A program made the position numbers and the translations under genes. Below, one piece after another: positions 47,860-59,835 of a stretch of 64,000 bases of DNA. The notes beneath the pieces were generated by a model. It searched no databases. It was not told where the DNA came from and saw only the letters and a list, made by a program, of their open reading frames with translations. Numbering within the stretch: position 1 is the stretch's first letter; each line of letters begins with the position of its first letter. Source of the stretch: Coniferiporia sulphurascens (Eukaryota > Basidiomycota > Agaricomycetes > Hymenochaetales > Hymenochaetaceae); NCBI GenBank assembly GCA_002794785.1, contig NBBA01000012.1:1464824-1528823 (forward strand), written 5' to 3'.

Positions 47860-48438
47860 GGTATGGGACAAGTGCTCAGAGACGAATCGCTGGCGGGTCG
47901 ACTTTTCTCGAAAAACTTCGAGTGAGTCAGTGTGACGTTTGGCGTCACACAAAGGCATCTGGATATGGTCGATCATTTTGGTTGGAGGAAGTCGGGACTC
48001 GGCGTTGCGGGCAAAAAACGTGGTGAGCCTGAGCCTTGCACTATATGGTAGTGATGATGGGGATGTCGATATAGATTTCCTCTATGGCACACAGAATTCT
48101 TAAATACGCGCTCACTCCCTCGGCAAAGACTTTCGGGGTACGACTGGCGCCTCCAACTCACTTTGTAAGAGGACTGCCGTTCGTCCGAAAATGAGGGAAC
48201 TGGAACTGGAAATGGTGACACTTCTCTCCTGCGCCGATTACCCGATATCCGGGCTTATACAAAATGAGCCCCCACGATGTCCTGCCGATTCCTAAAACAT
48301 TCATTACGAGTAGTCATTCGTGTTACGCTGACAGTCTACCGAGCCAACAAGGAAGCGAGCGCTGTACAAAGCGAAGTACCGCAGGCGGATCACCTGCCCC
48401 CCCGGCGACATCCTAATATCAATCTTATTGGCTTCTGA
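47860..48438. other. HIS1 promoter and DPH2 3' flank
   Basis: Both neighbours are on the minus strand. No gene recognised. An imperfect inverted repeat (GTGACGTTTGGCGTCAC at 47932-47948) lies about 75-90 nt upstream of the HIS1 start; it could be a regulatory site. Confidence 0.5.
47932..47948. promoter_or_regulatory. Palindrome GTGACGTTTGGCGTCAC upstream of HIS1
   Basis: GTGACG and CGTCAC form a perfect 6-nt inverted repeat around TTTGG, with one extra flanking TGTGACG... pattern. TGACG(T) half-sites are recognised by fungal bZIP factors of the CREB/ATF class; the general amino-acid control factor Gcn4/CpcA binds the related TGACTC. Position just upstream of an amino-acid biosynthetic gene makes regulation plausible, but the match is not to the canonical Gcn4 site. 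Confidence 0.35.
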
Positions 48439-50573
48439 TTACCTGCCGCGGTGATCATCCGTATACCCTCGCGCAATCCCGCTTCGACCTTGTTCAAGCA
48501 CACCCGGCGCATCTTGACCTAAGCGTGGGTCCAGTCCCTGGAATGAGCGCGAGTGCAAGAATTGAACTAAAGAAACCGATGTAGTTAGCGCCGGCTCCGG
48601 TGAACATCAGCTGCTAAATGTAATTAACCTGCTGCACTGTCGCTCATATTCGCAAGGGCACTCTCCTCCATCCTGCGTGTCAAGTCATTTGACGTCGACG
48701 TAAGCTCTGCTGCGCCTTTCGCATGTGGGGGATCTATATATATTAACGTCAGTTGTCCTCTCCAATTGCCAGATGCAGCTTAGTTTGTAACAGTTTACCG
48801 TTTCCGTAACGTTTAGCATGTCGATAAGTCCCAGTAACGAGTGAGAACGCCGGTCGATCGGGATCAAGTTCATCACCGAGGACATTGGCCCTTTCTTCTT
48901 CCCCGGCGCGCTTCTCTGGAGTAAATTCCATGTCAGATTGGAACGAAGATGGCCGGGGTGACCAGAAATGTGCTATGCTGACCAACTGAAGACGCGTTCG
49001 CAAGCAGTTCTTGGAAATCCAATACATATCTTCCAGTCCAGCTCGGTTCTGGTTCAAGTGCGAGCTCCAGTTCGTATGGCGTGATTATTGGTCGGAGATA
49101 GTCCTGGTCGTATTCCGATGTAAATACACGCCGTTTGATGGGAAGCGATCATGAGGCATTGACACCCACTTTGGAATCGACCATTGCCTCACTGCAGGCG
49201 ACCCATATCCAGCACTCGACCTCCATAAAGTTTGCAAGCTTTGCAGGGTTGATCTTGCCAACGGACAACGTGTATGATTTTTTGTGTGCTTTCCTGAGCT
49301 GCGTCCGTAGATGCGCGATCAGGGGAAGGTACGATGCTTAATCCGGTAACATCATCGTCATCTCTGGGTATTTCCGATGAATAACGAAAGTAGCTTACCC
49401 ACTCCCAGAGTGCCTATCAAGATCCCGAATACATCGGCGTCCCTCGCTTTCTGCAGGAGAGCGTACCGACGCTTTAATAATTTATTTGTTAGTTTTGATT
49501 GAGGCTCCAACGTTCCTGACGAGGGCGAGAAGGCGACAATCTAATAGAAAAAACAGCTGAGCAGAAACTGAATGGATGGCACAAACGTGCGTACATCGGT
49601 TCCCGATGAGACCATTAATAACTTTGTTAGTGTCGGGGATTCTTCTCCCACCCAAATAATTAATTCCCGTTCCCGTTCGGAAGTGCGGTCCTCAGACGTT
49701 TTAAGCGAGCAACGTGCAGTAGACTCGTCTACTTTTTTTGCCGATGCAGGGAAGGTGTAGATCGGGAGAGGATCGTACACTACGCGGAAGCGATCGCCCA
49801 ACGCGAGGCGCAGCGACCCGACGAGATCGTCTATAGAGAGAGGCGGTTAACGGGATCCTCCACGGTCGAATAAACAGCCCGACCGGACACATGTGCGAAC
49901 GCGACGTCGTGCCTCAGTTCGATGGCAGAAACGTCTGCCAACTCGGTCGCTTTGGACGATACGTAGGCTGACATTTTATCGACGCATGTCTCGACATCGA
50001 GCTCCTTCCTCCCAAAAACATAGATGACCGGCAGGCGAGATGTTCTGCGGTGAAACGTGGGCGCCGTCGGCTTTAGACGGGGCATAAATCTGGCATGCAC
50101 TCACTGACTCATGCAAGCGTGGCCATAATGGACGAGCAAGTCCGCTTCAACATGCGATGCAGCAACTTCGTCCACACAGCAACTTCGAGAGGCCACATAA
50201 GTTTGCCACCATCGGATCTCCAATCACAGGTGAAGAGTGTACCTTCCGTAGGATGTGTCGGCAAGAACGTACGTGTCTCTCCCTGGACCTAGTCGCTGCT
50301 GGAGAGCATAGTAGACAGGAACGGAGTCGTGCAAAAGTTCGTCCGGGAACTGTAGAGCAATCTTCACGTAGTCAGGACAGCAGCTGAAGTCGGTGCAACT
50401 TCAGTACAAACTCGCTTGTAGTCGCCTTCTTCAACAAGCTGGACTGTCCTACTGATCTCATAGTAGGCCTCAAATTGACTTGAACTAGATGCTGGTGTGT
50501 TTTCAGAGGTGACTTCAACTGTCCGAGAAATAGCGTCCTCCCCAGATGCCGCGAAAGTCTGAGCTGCAGACAT
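48439..50573 (-). CDS. dph2: Diphthamide biosynthesis protein 2 (DPH2)
   Basis: Partner of Dph1 in the iron-sulphur complex that transfers the 3-amino-3-carboxypropyl group to a histidine of translation factor eEF2. About nine exons. The first starts at ATG 50573 ([20 protein letters not shown]). Then follow [53 protein letters not shown] with GHACMSQ (conserved cysteines), [116 protein letters not shown], and [21 protein letters not shown]-terminal parts: [49 protein letters not shown], ending at TAA 48439-48441. Cysteines in SCCVDE, HACMS and VECWIW correspond to cluster-ligand regions of the family. Intron borders in the 48600-48750 tail are the least certain. Confidence 0.92.
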
Positions 50574-51459
50574 TTTCTATCATGTATGCGGGTTCATTCA
50601 AACGAGAAGCTAGGTTCAAGAGAAGCTGGATTCAAAAAATGACACCCCTTTGGTATAGCCACCGTTAATTACGTCAGTGAGCAAGATTACTTAGGGTCGG
50701 TCTTTTGTTACTTAGGGCCGGTTTGTTCGTGATGCCCCGAATAGTCTTCCCGCATCACCCGTGTTCAATCAAATGCACACCCGTATCTCACCACTCGCCA
50801 GGAAGCTCGGCCTATCATAATAGGACACGAAAGGGACATGCTTCTTGGGGCACGCAACGTACGCTGCGCAACCTAGCACGCACGCCTTTCTCCAGTCATG
50901 CGATCTGCTTTTCCCATGAATAGATCGCAAGAGTCCGAGACGGACTCTGACCTGACTTCGCAGGCTTCCATCACGCAAAAAACTCGGATATCCTGACTCT
51001 CCCCTTGTCAACCACTATAGCTTGCGATCTATAGTAGTCGAGTTACAACTGCGATCGTCCAACTAGATTGCACTGAGCTCATCAAGTACTGTGTTGTACC
51101 AACACTTCAAGCTTGCGTGTTCTTCAATTAGCTCACGTTCTCGGGACTTATCTCTCAGAAACCTCCACGCTTGCATCTTCGCGGGTTCTACCCCCTATGG
51201 GTCCGCCCAAAATTGGAACATATTTTCTCATAGTTTTGGTAGTGCATACGAAGAACACACTTATCTGGCGACGATAAGGATCCCTCAAGGCAGCCCGTTT
51301 GCATAGACGCTGTCGTGTGCGTTGGCATCGGACATAAGGATAGCAAGAATATGCCCAGGCATTTCCGTATCACTGTCTTATAACTGGGGATAATCCACTC
51401 TGACTACAGGCGCGGCTCGTCTAAGGTCCGCACTTCTATCCTCCAGCTAGTCCTTTGCT
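50574..51459. other. Divergent promoter region (DPH2 / S53 protease)
   Basis: Serves as upstream region for DPH2 (-) and the sedolisin (+). Contains short direct repeats: AGAAGCTAGGTTCAAG / AGAAGCTGGATTCAA near 50610-50640, and TTAGGGTCGGTCTTTTGTTA / TTAGGGCCGGTTTGTTCGT near 50690-50730. No gene seen. Confidence 0.5.
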
Positions 51460-54452
51460 ATGCGTGGACTCGCCGTACTCGCTCTTCTTGCAGGGTCGAC
51501 CTTCGCCGTGCCCTCTCCTCGTGCGGGGCATGTCTTGCACGAAAAGAGGGCGATGGAGCCGGTCGACTGGGTACAGACGCGTCGTGTCGACCCTGACGTC
51601 GTGCTTCCCCTACGCATAGGGCTAGCGCAGAGTAATATTGATAAACTTGAGGAGATGCTCGTGGCGGTCTCGCATCCTAAATCCCCGGATTACGGCAAGC
51701 ATTGGACACCGGCACGGGTCATTGATACCTTTGCGCCCAGTGCAGAAACTGTCGATGCCGTAAAGGATTGGCTCACCGGCTTCGGGTTTCCTGACGAGCG
51801 AGTGAAGCTGTCGCAGAGCAAGAGCTGGATTGAAGTCGTAAATGCAACTGCTGAAGAGGTTGAGGACCTTCTCAGCGCGGAATATCACGTCTATACCCAT
51901 GTGGAGACCGGCGCTGAGCAGATAAGTAAGCAGATATCTAAGGTAGTCACATCCCCCATTGACGTTTTTCGACAAGGCTGCCACTCGTACCATGTTCCCC
52001 ACTACGTCAAGGAGCACGTTGACTTGATACAACCGACCGTTCACTTCAATCATCGTGCCGCCGGATCAACGCCTTTGCACAAGCGCCAAGCCGGATCGAA
52101 ATCGAAGATTCACTCCCATTTACGCGGCCCCATGCCCATGAATTCCGATGTCACGATCACCCCTGTCCTGGAGAATTGCGACGAGAATATTACCCCTGCA
52201 TGCCTTCAAGCCCTGTATTCCGTTAACTATACTCCCGTCGCAACCGACAAGAACACCTATGGAATAGGTTTGTCTACCGAAATGGAAAAGTGATCAATTA
52301 ACTAACCTTATACAGTCGAGTTCACTCCGCAAGCCTTCCTCCAGGGCGACCTGAGTGAGCAAAGCTCTCATCGGTTTACGACCGCCGTCTGACTAATTCT
52401 TTTCGGGTATAAGATCTCTTCTTTGGGAACTTCTCACCTAGCCTTGTTGGGGTATCGCCTAAATTCATCGCAATCGACGGAGGCGAGTCCGACGTTTATC
52501 CGCAGCGCATTACATAGCTAATACACTTTCTTTTCGAATTTGTTAGGTGTCGACCAGACATCAGAGCAAAGCTTTGACTTTAATGGAGAAAGCGATCTGG
52601 ATCTCGAATATGCCATGGCGTTAACTAATCCTCAAGTAAGTCCCCGGCCCCATAGTGGAGTTTCTTAGTGTGCGGCACTGACAAGCCTCGCAGCCTATAA
52701 CATTGCTCCAAACTGGCGATGATGTCGAAGGTGGTGGTTTATATGCACGCAGAATTGATATGGCAGGTCACTAATATTGATACAGGGGCATCGTTTAACA
52801 ATTGGCTCGACGCCGTTGACGGCTCCTTCTGTACATTCGATGGTTTGTCGTTCCAGTCTGGAATTATGTACTGGAACTGACCGTAATGCAGGTGGCGATA
52901 ACCCCGAATTTGATGGGATTTACCCTGACCCCGATCGAGGAGGATTTAAGGGTATATATATCGGAAATATGTGGCTTAAAAAATGACAAACAATTTTGTC
53001 GTATGCAGGTGCGGAGTCTTGCGGAATTCTTGCACCTCCAAACGTAAGGTCCCGTGTTTACTGGATGTGCATCCCTAACACCGGAGTAACTTCAGGTCGT
53101 CTCTGTTTCCTATGGTCAAGATGAGGCATCCGTCACTCTTGCGTACGCTACAAGGCAATGCAACGAGTACGGGAAGGTAATAACTCATAAAAATCGTCCC
53201 CATTCCGCATCTCAATGTTTTTCCAACATAGATCGGTCTTTTGGGTACCACGGTTCTTTATAGTTCTGGTGATGATGGCGTCGCTGGTAATAGCGGTCTT
53301 TGCCTAAACACAAGGAGTCAGTAGCTTGGCTCGTTCGCCATTATCGTGGGTGTTGACAGGTTCTCATGTATGTTCTTCCTCTCCCAGACGAGGCGACGTC
53401 GGGTGGAACAAAGTTCAACCCCGGTTTCCCTGTGACCTGTCCGTTCATCACTGCTGTGGGAGCCACCCAGGTCGATCCTGGTAACACTGTCAACGATCCT
53501 GAAGGTGCTTGCGAGCAGGTCATCTTTAGTGGCGGTGGCTTCAGCAACTTCTTCGCTATGCCATCGTACCAGGAGGAAGCTGTTTCAAGCTTTTTGACAA
53601 ATTTCCCGCCACCTTTTACATCTGCACAATTTAACAACTCTGGGACAGTAAGTGCACGTACGGACTCCGACTCTTTTCCCTTCTGATAAGACGGAAATAG
53701 GTCCGTGGATTCCCGGACTTGAGTGCGAATGGGTTAGTCTCGATGTGTCTGTTATCAGAAACATATTTGCTGAAGCCGTTCACTTCGCAGCGCGAATTAC
53801 ATCATCGGGTAAGACATCCTTAATATTCCGTATCTCATGACTATTCCTTCTTAGAATGATCTTGTCAGAATTGACGGAGAGTTCGAACTCGTCTTCGGGA
53901 CGTCCTGTTCATCACCTGTTGTCGGCTCGCTCATCACGCTAGTTAACGACGCACGAATCGCCGCTGGAAAGGCCCCTGTCGGTAAGCGTCTTACTTCCCC
54001 GGCGGCCACACCGAAAGTTTCGGTTATTGAGTCGATATGGCGCTGACTACCCTCTGATTTCAAGGTTTCATTAACCCAACCGTAAGCCTAAGATTAATCT
54101 CGGACTTAAGTCCGGGAAACTGACAGAAGCGCGTCTGGTATTTCCATAATTTATCTAGATCTACTCAGCCGACTTCGCAAGTGCGTTCAACGACATCACG
54201 CACGGCGGAAATCAAGGCTGTGGTACGTCGTTCGAACTCAGTTATACTTGGTAAGCAAGCTGACGTACCATGCTCTAGGCACTGATGGATTCACTGCGGT
54301 GGCGGGCTGGGATCCAGTCACTGGTACGTCCTTATATTTTCAGTGCTTTTCAGAGAGTATCAGAACATCAGTGTTACTAATGACCGACGCTTGCAGGTCT
54401 CGGTACACCGAACCTCACGAAGCTGTTGGCCCTCTGGCTCGCCCTTCCTTAA
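51460..54452 (+). CDS. Secreted sedolisin, peptidase family S53 (tripeptidyl-peptidase type)
   Basis: Acid serine-carboxyl protease secreted as a zymogen. A signal peptide (MRGLAVLALLAGSTFA) is followed by the pro-kumamolisin activation domain: DVVLPLRIGLAQSNIDKLEE, SHPKSPDYGKHWTPARVIDT, FAPSAETVDAVKDWLTGFG, WIEVVNATAEEVEDLLSAEY. Then comes the mature domain with CLQALYSVNYTPVATDKNTY. The catalytic Glu/Asp pair is visible in GESDLDLEYAMAL and the oxyanion Asp in LYSSGDDGVAG. Further blocks are CPFITAVGATQVDPGNTV and FSGGGFSNFFAMPSYQEEAV; the nucleophile Ser is in FGTSCSSPVVGSLITLVND. Near the end the calcium-binding region reads NDITHGGNQGC and GTDGFTAVAGWDPVTGLGTP, ending NLTKLLALWLALP with TAA 54450-54452. 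About fifteen small introns. All catalytic elements intact, so probably active; involved in extracellular peptide breakdown. Confidence 0.92.
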
Positions 54453-54813
54453 GGCATAAACTGTCAACCGGCAAGATAAGTTCAACAGAATGCAATTTTT
54501 TTCTTCTTTTTATGATGGGTTCTGTAATCGGTTGCAATAAGGTCATTGTTTTATTACTACCGCATGTGCTGGGTTCAAGAATAGGACAGAATGTACTTCA
54601 ATAACAAATATCAATCAAGCGAGATTGTTTACACTGGGTGTAACAAATGGAAGAAGTAGCTCCATTATAAACAGAAATGCCAGCCGTGATCAAACGGCGC
54701 AATGAATTTAGCGAAGGTGAAGTCGAAGTTACGTCAGCACGCTGAGTTGTCTGTCCAGGGCCCAATCTTATCCCGCGAAGTAGTCAATCAATAATAAATA
54801 AAAAGCCACCAAT
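54453..54813. other. Convergent 3' flanks
   Basis: Between the 3' ends of the sedolisin (+) and the 7TM gene (-). AT-rich, with AATAAATAAAAA near 54790 on the plus strand. No gene. Confidence 0.55.
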
Positions 54814-56615
54814 TCAAACTGAATCCCGCTTTCCGAGGCCTCCAAATGCTTCTTCTGGTTTACCAATAATGATCACGCTGTCCCCCTTCCTGGTTGCGAA
54901 CGAGCTCCTTACGGAGGAGCCGCCGTCAGGCGATTCTGACATGTCTAGCTTTGCAATAGTACCGGCCCGTGGCGCCGGCCAGGAAAGATGTTGCTCCCGA
55001 AATAGACTGGGCGCTGAGTCCGGGTTCTTGACGACGAAGTCCTTGGGCGGAAGCACCGGCGGACGTATGTGAAGCCAGAACGCCCATGTGCGCAAGACGT
55101 CCTGTTTGTTGATTGCAGGTGAGTGTGTGTGTACGAGTGGCTGGTACATTACCGATATCATGAGGTTGCCACGTACCGGCTGGGTTCCAAATACTAAGAA
55201 GACTGCCATGCCGACTGGCGGTGATACATGAGCGGCTGCGTAAAACCCAAGAGGGCCTAAATTCGTTCGGGGAATGCGGCCTACTCACTTGATGCAGAGA
55301 ACAAGTCCGGAACGACAGACTTAGGGGACATAACCGAAGTCGCGCTGAACCTTTTTTTTTCGCCAGCAAAAGGGCGATAGGAGCAAGTGGGTAAGTCAGC
55401 TTCGGGTCCAGTAAACGTAAGTACGGCGCGGCGAGGACGTACACGAGTGCGATTAGTATGTACCCCGAGAATATAAACAAGCGCACGATAAGCTGCATGT
55501 CCAAGCCGCGCTTTCCAATGTCTAGATCGTTGCTCATGGCTTTGAACGCGCGCCATGCGCGAACGATCCGGAATGCCGTGTGTACTAAAAGGGTAATCCG
55601 TAGAAATAATAATAAGTACCTGTCTCGGCTAGGGGCAGGCAACTTAAACAAGGCCGGACTCACTCTCGAGCAGCAAGCAGAGCAAGCATATTACGACAGT
55701 AAACAGAGCCATTGCATCAGACCTTGAAAACAACTAGTCAGCTAACCCTGCCGGACAAGGACTCGGCATTACAGACTTACAGATCGTCATCGTCCACCGA
55801 GCAATAGAAAAACCGTCGATTCCGGTTTACCCTTCGCAAGTCTCGGGATGCCACCTGAATGGTAATCAGTAAAGGAGCAGCCGCCATCGCAACAAGGAAC
55901 CGTACCACTGCCGTAGCTATTGCAAAGCCAACCACCATGATATATGGGGCTACCAGCAGCTAGAGATTGTTGGTCAATGATGAGAGGCATTGAAAAGGGT
56001 GGTAATAAGTTGCTTACCGCATAAATCCCTGCTCTGCTGCTTTTTGGCACGTTTTCGTTTTTCATACAGCTCAAGGATTTCCATACTGTGTATATAAGAG
56101 CCAGCGCAGACACGGAACACCTATGTATTACTAGAGTATAAGTACACTTGCTTTCCTGCTGAATGCGAACTTACATTGGCGGAGTACCATACAATAGCGA
56201 GGCTTGTACAATACAAAGAGCATGACTTGGCTCCTTCCCTAACTCCTTTCCCGCATACAATCTATAAACCGTGAATCAGGCAAGTTTACCGCATAACCAA
56301 GCGGCTAGACACTTACAAAAGTGATGAAGAGACCCCCGCAACTATCCATGTAATACACATATTTATTAGGGTTGGGTTACGTTTTACGTTCTTCGCTAGC
56401 AAGAACGTCGCAACAAGGATGGGTATACCAACGTTGTTTGCAGCAATCTGGAAAAAGAACCATAGAGCCAGACTCTGTCTGGCACCTGGGTCGTGTTCAT
56501 TTATCCCTAGCACCCACGCACATCCGTTTCAGACCGGGGTGGACAACAAGCCGATGAATTGTCCAGACGCACCGTTGGCAGACTCTCCCGTGGGGTCCGT
56601 GGAAGAAAGTGACAT
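54814..56615 (-). CDS. Seven-helix membrane protein, agaricomycete family of unknown function
   Basis: Start at ATG 56615 (MSLSSTDPTGESANG), then INEHDPGARQSLALWFFFQI and IPILVATFLLAKNVKRNPTL with INMCITWIVAGVSSSLL. Further exons: ALCIVQASLLYGTPPM, ALALIYTVWKSL, MVVGFAIATAVVRFLVAMAA, SDAMALFTVVICLLCLLLE, HTAFRIVRAWRAF, DMQLIVRLFIFSGYILIALV, VVPDLFSASVGMAVFLVFGT, and the tail DVLRTWAFW followed by a Ser/Pro/Asp-rich cytoplasmic region. Sequence and topology match a basidiomycete-specific seven-helix family whose role is unknown; such proteins resemble G-protein-coupled receptors in layout only. A nine-A run near 55349 falls inside an intron (about 55345-55455) in the model that keeps the frame. 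Stop TGA 54814-54816. Intron borders in 55.7-56.2 kb are approximate. Confidence 0.8.
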
Positions 56616-57628
56616 CCCTTCTTTTCTCCCGCTCTCCAGGGTTTAAAGAGTGTACTGAGTGCAAAGCCAGTTTGCCAACTCCAAGTGAGTGTTGGTAGTA
56701 GTATAAACGAGAGATACAGAAGAGAAGCGAGAGAAAGAGAAAACTTGAAGAAACCAGAGACCAGAAGGAAGGGGTCGGAATGAAGGAGAGATGGCGAATG
56801 CTCTGCCATCAGGCTGTAGCTCATCATTATGTGCCGAGGGGGGGCTGGTGTGAATTTGATTACGAGGAGCGTGATACGAATGGTTTGCGCCCGACGCCGC
56901 GTCCGACGCAGTGGCGCCAATCACTCGATAACTAAATATGGCAATTAAAAGGACATATCTAGCGCCGATCATTCTTGTCATCCTTTTGGGACGTTCCGAT
57001 TCGCTGATTCCAGCATCCAGTAGAGGTCTCAGTTGCCATGTCTCGCAGCTTGCCAACGCTCCTCCAACCCCCTCTGCCAACTTGGCTCTTCGCAGAAAGC
57101 GTACGGCAATCAGATTCTGATGCGAGGTTTATACTGGCATACCAGCCACTGATAATTCATCAAGTTTTCTTGGGAGGAAAGGAATCGATCATGAATCACG
57201 ATGTGTCCGATCAGCTTCATACGACGAGGCAGGTCCCAACGGTGATCAACGCAAATAGATATTTTTGATCCTCGGCAAGGCTATGAAACTCATGGAAACA
57301 GGCGCTGTTAGTCAGGTACATATCTGATAATTAATGATGGGTCTTGGCTCTCGGCGGCTGGCCTGTGGCAGAGACATAGATCAGCTTCTAAGTCTGATGT
57401 CTTCAATATTTGTACTCTGTCAGCATTGAATGTTGATTTCATCGAATTCAATGTCTCAGCTAATGTTCAGCTCGGTTTTCGAATCAATGGACCACGCGCG
57501 AAGCACCGCCACAGTTCTGAGACAGCCTTAAACATTCCGTAGTCTAAATTCTAACCACCAGGACCGAGACCAGGTTCGGAAGTAGACGCATATAAGTTGT
57601 CGCAGAAGTGCTCCGCTGGTACTCAGAC
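56616..57628. other. Divergent intergenic region
   Basis: Between the minus-strand 7TM gene and the plus-strand DUF6533-like gene. Minus-strand frames here (for example around 56643-57080) start with a hydrophobic MIGARYVLLIAIFSYRVIG but show no continuation, so they are not reported as a gene. Confidence 0.45.
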
Positions 57629-59283
57629 ATGGTCACATTCGTCTTATTGTTCGTTGACGTCGATAAATCTTGGATGAAGGTGGGTACTATCCTTCCCCTC
57701 CTTTCTTCTTACCACCAACGACACCGTATATTGCCATGCTGAATCCTATCCATGAAAGGGAACATCTGTAAGTTGGAGGAGGGGAGTCTCCGGGTAGAAT
57801 ATTGGTTAATGGTACCTTCTAATGGGTATAAAGGGTTGCGACGAACGTGAGTGTTGCTTACTTTTTGTCTCAACATTGTTGACAGCTTTAATTGCAGTAT
57901 GTCGGCCTTGCGAGCTATACCTTCCTCATCTACGATCACCTCCTCACATTCTCGGATGAAGTAGAATACGTGTGGAAAGGCAGGAAAGGCTTGGGTAAGT
58001 TAAAGCAAGTGATTACTCCCGCTCAACCAACTGACTTGGCCTCAAGTCGCGTATCTCTTCTTTTTGGTAAAGAAAACACAACATGCCCGCCCCAATCAGT
58101 CCCTCATCCTGTACTCCCAGAATCGTTATTTCTTCCCCTTGGCATTCATAGTGAACCTCTACGGTTTGTTCAGTTCCTTTGGTCCTAATGCTGCGAACTC
58201 ATGTGAGGGATTCTTTACTAGCGTATCTGTCTCCGAATTTCAGCTATGAAATGTGTACGCACTTTGTGCGCTATGAAGGGGCTACTGTCATCATTGGTTT
58301 CGGACTCGCAGGTCTTATGATGATGTTGAGGTCAGTGTCCCATCATACCCAGAGGACCAGAAGGGCATCGATTGATCCCGAAATTTTTAGGGTGAAAGCA
58401 CTCTACGGTGGAGACAATAAAACTTTGTCCAAGCAATCCTTGGGATGTTCTGGATTATTCAAATCGTAGTATATGCTTGGTTTCTCTCAATGGGGAGGCG
58501 TAAGTCCGCATTAACTCTCCACCATCGGTTCCCCTCTCACCTGAATTATGTATGTATCAGCCGTAGCCCGCTCTTCTGGTATACATGGTTGTAGTATGAT
58601 ATTTGACCCCGACGAAAAAGCCTGGCCCGGTCTTTCCGCAGTCGTGGTCGTTGTATTCGATACAGTTGTCCTCTCCCTCACGCTCAACAAGACATCCTGG
58701 GCGCTTCGGGGCACTTCGTCCAGTGCCCTTTTAAAAAACGCTTATGAACGACGGTGTCCTGTATTTATGGCGTTGTATTTGCCACAAATCTAGTTAGTTC
58801 AATTCGTTCCCTACCTTACAGCTTTTGGTATTAAGAATCATCTACGCAGGCGCTAACAGTCATGATCATAACTGCTCCGGTCAGTCCGTGTGTTCTCCAA
58901 TCGACTATCTAGTGTATTGACAACGTTTGCCTCCGTCTTCAGCCCGGTCTCAAGAATATACTTGGTCAGGTTGCCCAACTGTGCGCGCTTCCCCTCCAGC
59001 GGCGCTTGTTTCCTGCTAATACCATTTGATGTACAGAATCACCGTGACGATGATGTCCCGGATCACGCTTCGTCTGCGGTCCATTGCCGCGCAGTCAAGC
59101 GGCGTCGTCTATCTTACTGAAGCGGACCGCCCGTCAGCCGGCGATAGCGAGGGAACCGCAATGATCACGTTTGCCACAGCCACATCATCGACCGCAAACC
59201 ACTCCGACTCGGAGATGGGGTTAGGACCGGGAGCATGCGCAGGGACGCCGAGGGATATCGCGAAAAGGAGCAGAGGAACTTAG
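57629..59283 (+). CDS. DUF6533-like seven-helix membrane protein (two apparent frameshifts)
   Basis: Typical agaricomycete DUF6533 membrane protein. The hallmark exon reads YVGLASYTFLIYDHLLTFSD followed by EVEYVWKGRKG, then VAYLFFLVKKTQHARPNQSL, RYFFPLAFIVNLY, CTHFVRYEGATVIIGFGLAG with LMMMLR and VKALYGGDNKTLSK. Later: ILGMFWIIQIVVYAWFLSMG, ARSSGIHGCSMIFDPDEKAW, VVVVVFDTVVLSLTLNKTSW, ALTVMIITAP, PGLKNILGQVAQL, and ITVTMMSRITLRLRSIAAQ, then a Ser/Thr-rich tail ending at 59283. Between KTSW and ALTVM the frame is broken twice: an extra A in the A6 run at 58733-58738 and an extra T at 58764-58766. With A5 and TT the frame reads LLKTLMNDGVLYYGVVFATN. Both lesions are in homopolymers, so sequencing error is as likely as decay. 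The 5' exon (start near 57629) is uncertain. Confidence 0.75.
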
Positions 59284-59835
59284 CGCGGGCAACGCGGTGT
59301 GCGCGCCTCGAGTGGCATATGGGCCCGAATCCCGAGCTAGGCGCTGCGCTGAGGCCCGAGGGGTACTCGTGCGCTTAATTCTGTGCCTGGAACGAACACG
59401 CCGGCGTCAGATGAGCGGATGTCGGTGCTTCGTCGTGTTGGTAGGGGGAAAGGGCTGCCGGCACTGAACCTGAAGCGGCTCGAACACCGTAACCGTCTAG
59501 GGAAGACGGGAACTTTGGCGAAAGCGTGGTTTCCTCCGACTCTCGCTACGCCATTTTTTTTCTTTGAGGATCTGGGACGTAATAAGCACACTTTTGTATC
59601 GCTATGTAATAGCAAAAATGCAGTTGTATTTGTACACCATTTCTGAGTGCGGGGTGTCTGAGTGAAATGAATGATCTGCCTCGGATCGACGGACTTAGAG
59701 TAAAATAGAGCACCGCGCCGAGCCGGGCCGCCAATAGCGCTCGCTCCTTTGCAGGTGCGCTTGTGCACGCACTAATAGCGAGGCGCCGGGCACGCCTACC
59801 CCTTTTTTGTGTTGTTGTTCGCGACGTGCACACCA
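59284..59835. other. Intergenic, b2 dehydrogenase promoter
   Basis: No gene recognised. Precedes the start codon of the dehydrogenase at 59836. Confidence 0.5.

Noticed and set aside
55281..55663. A frameshift in the 7TM gene at the nine-A run near 55349
   Set aside because: A GT-AG intron of about 110 nt covering the run restores the family sequence without any indel.
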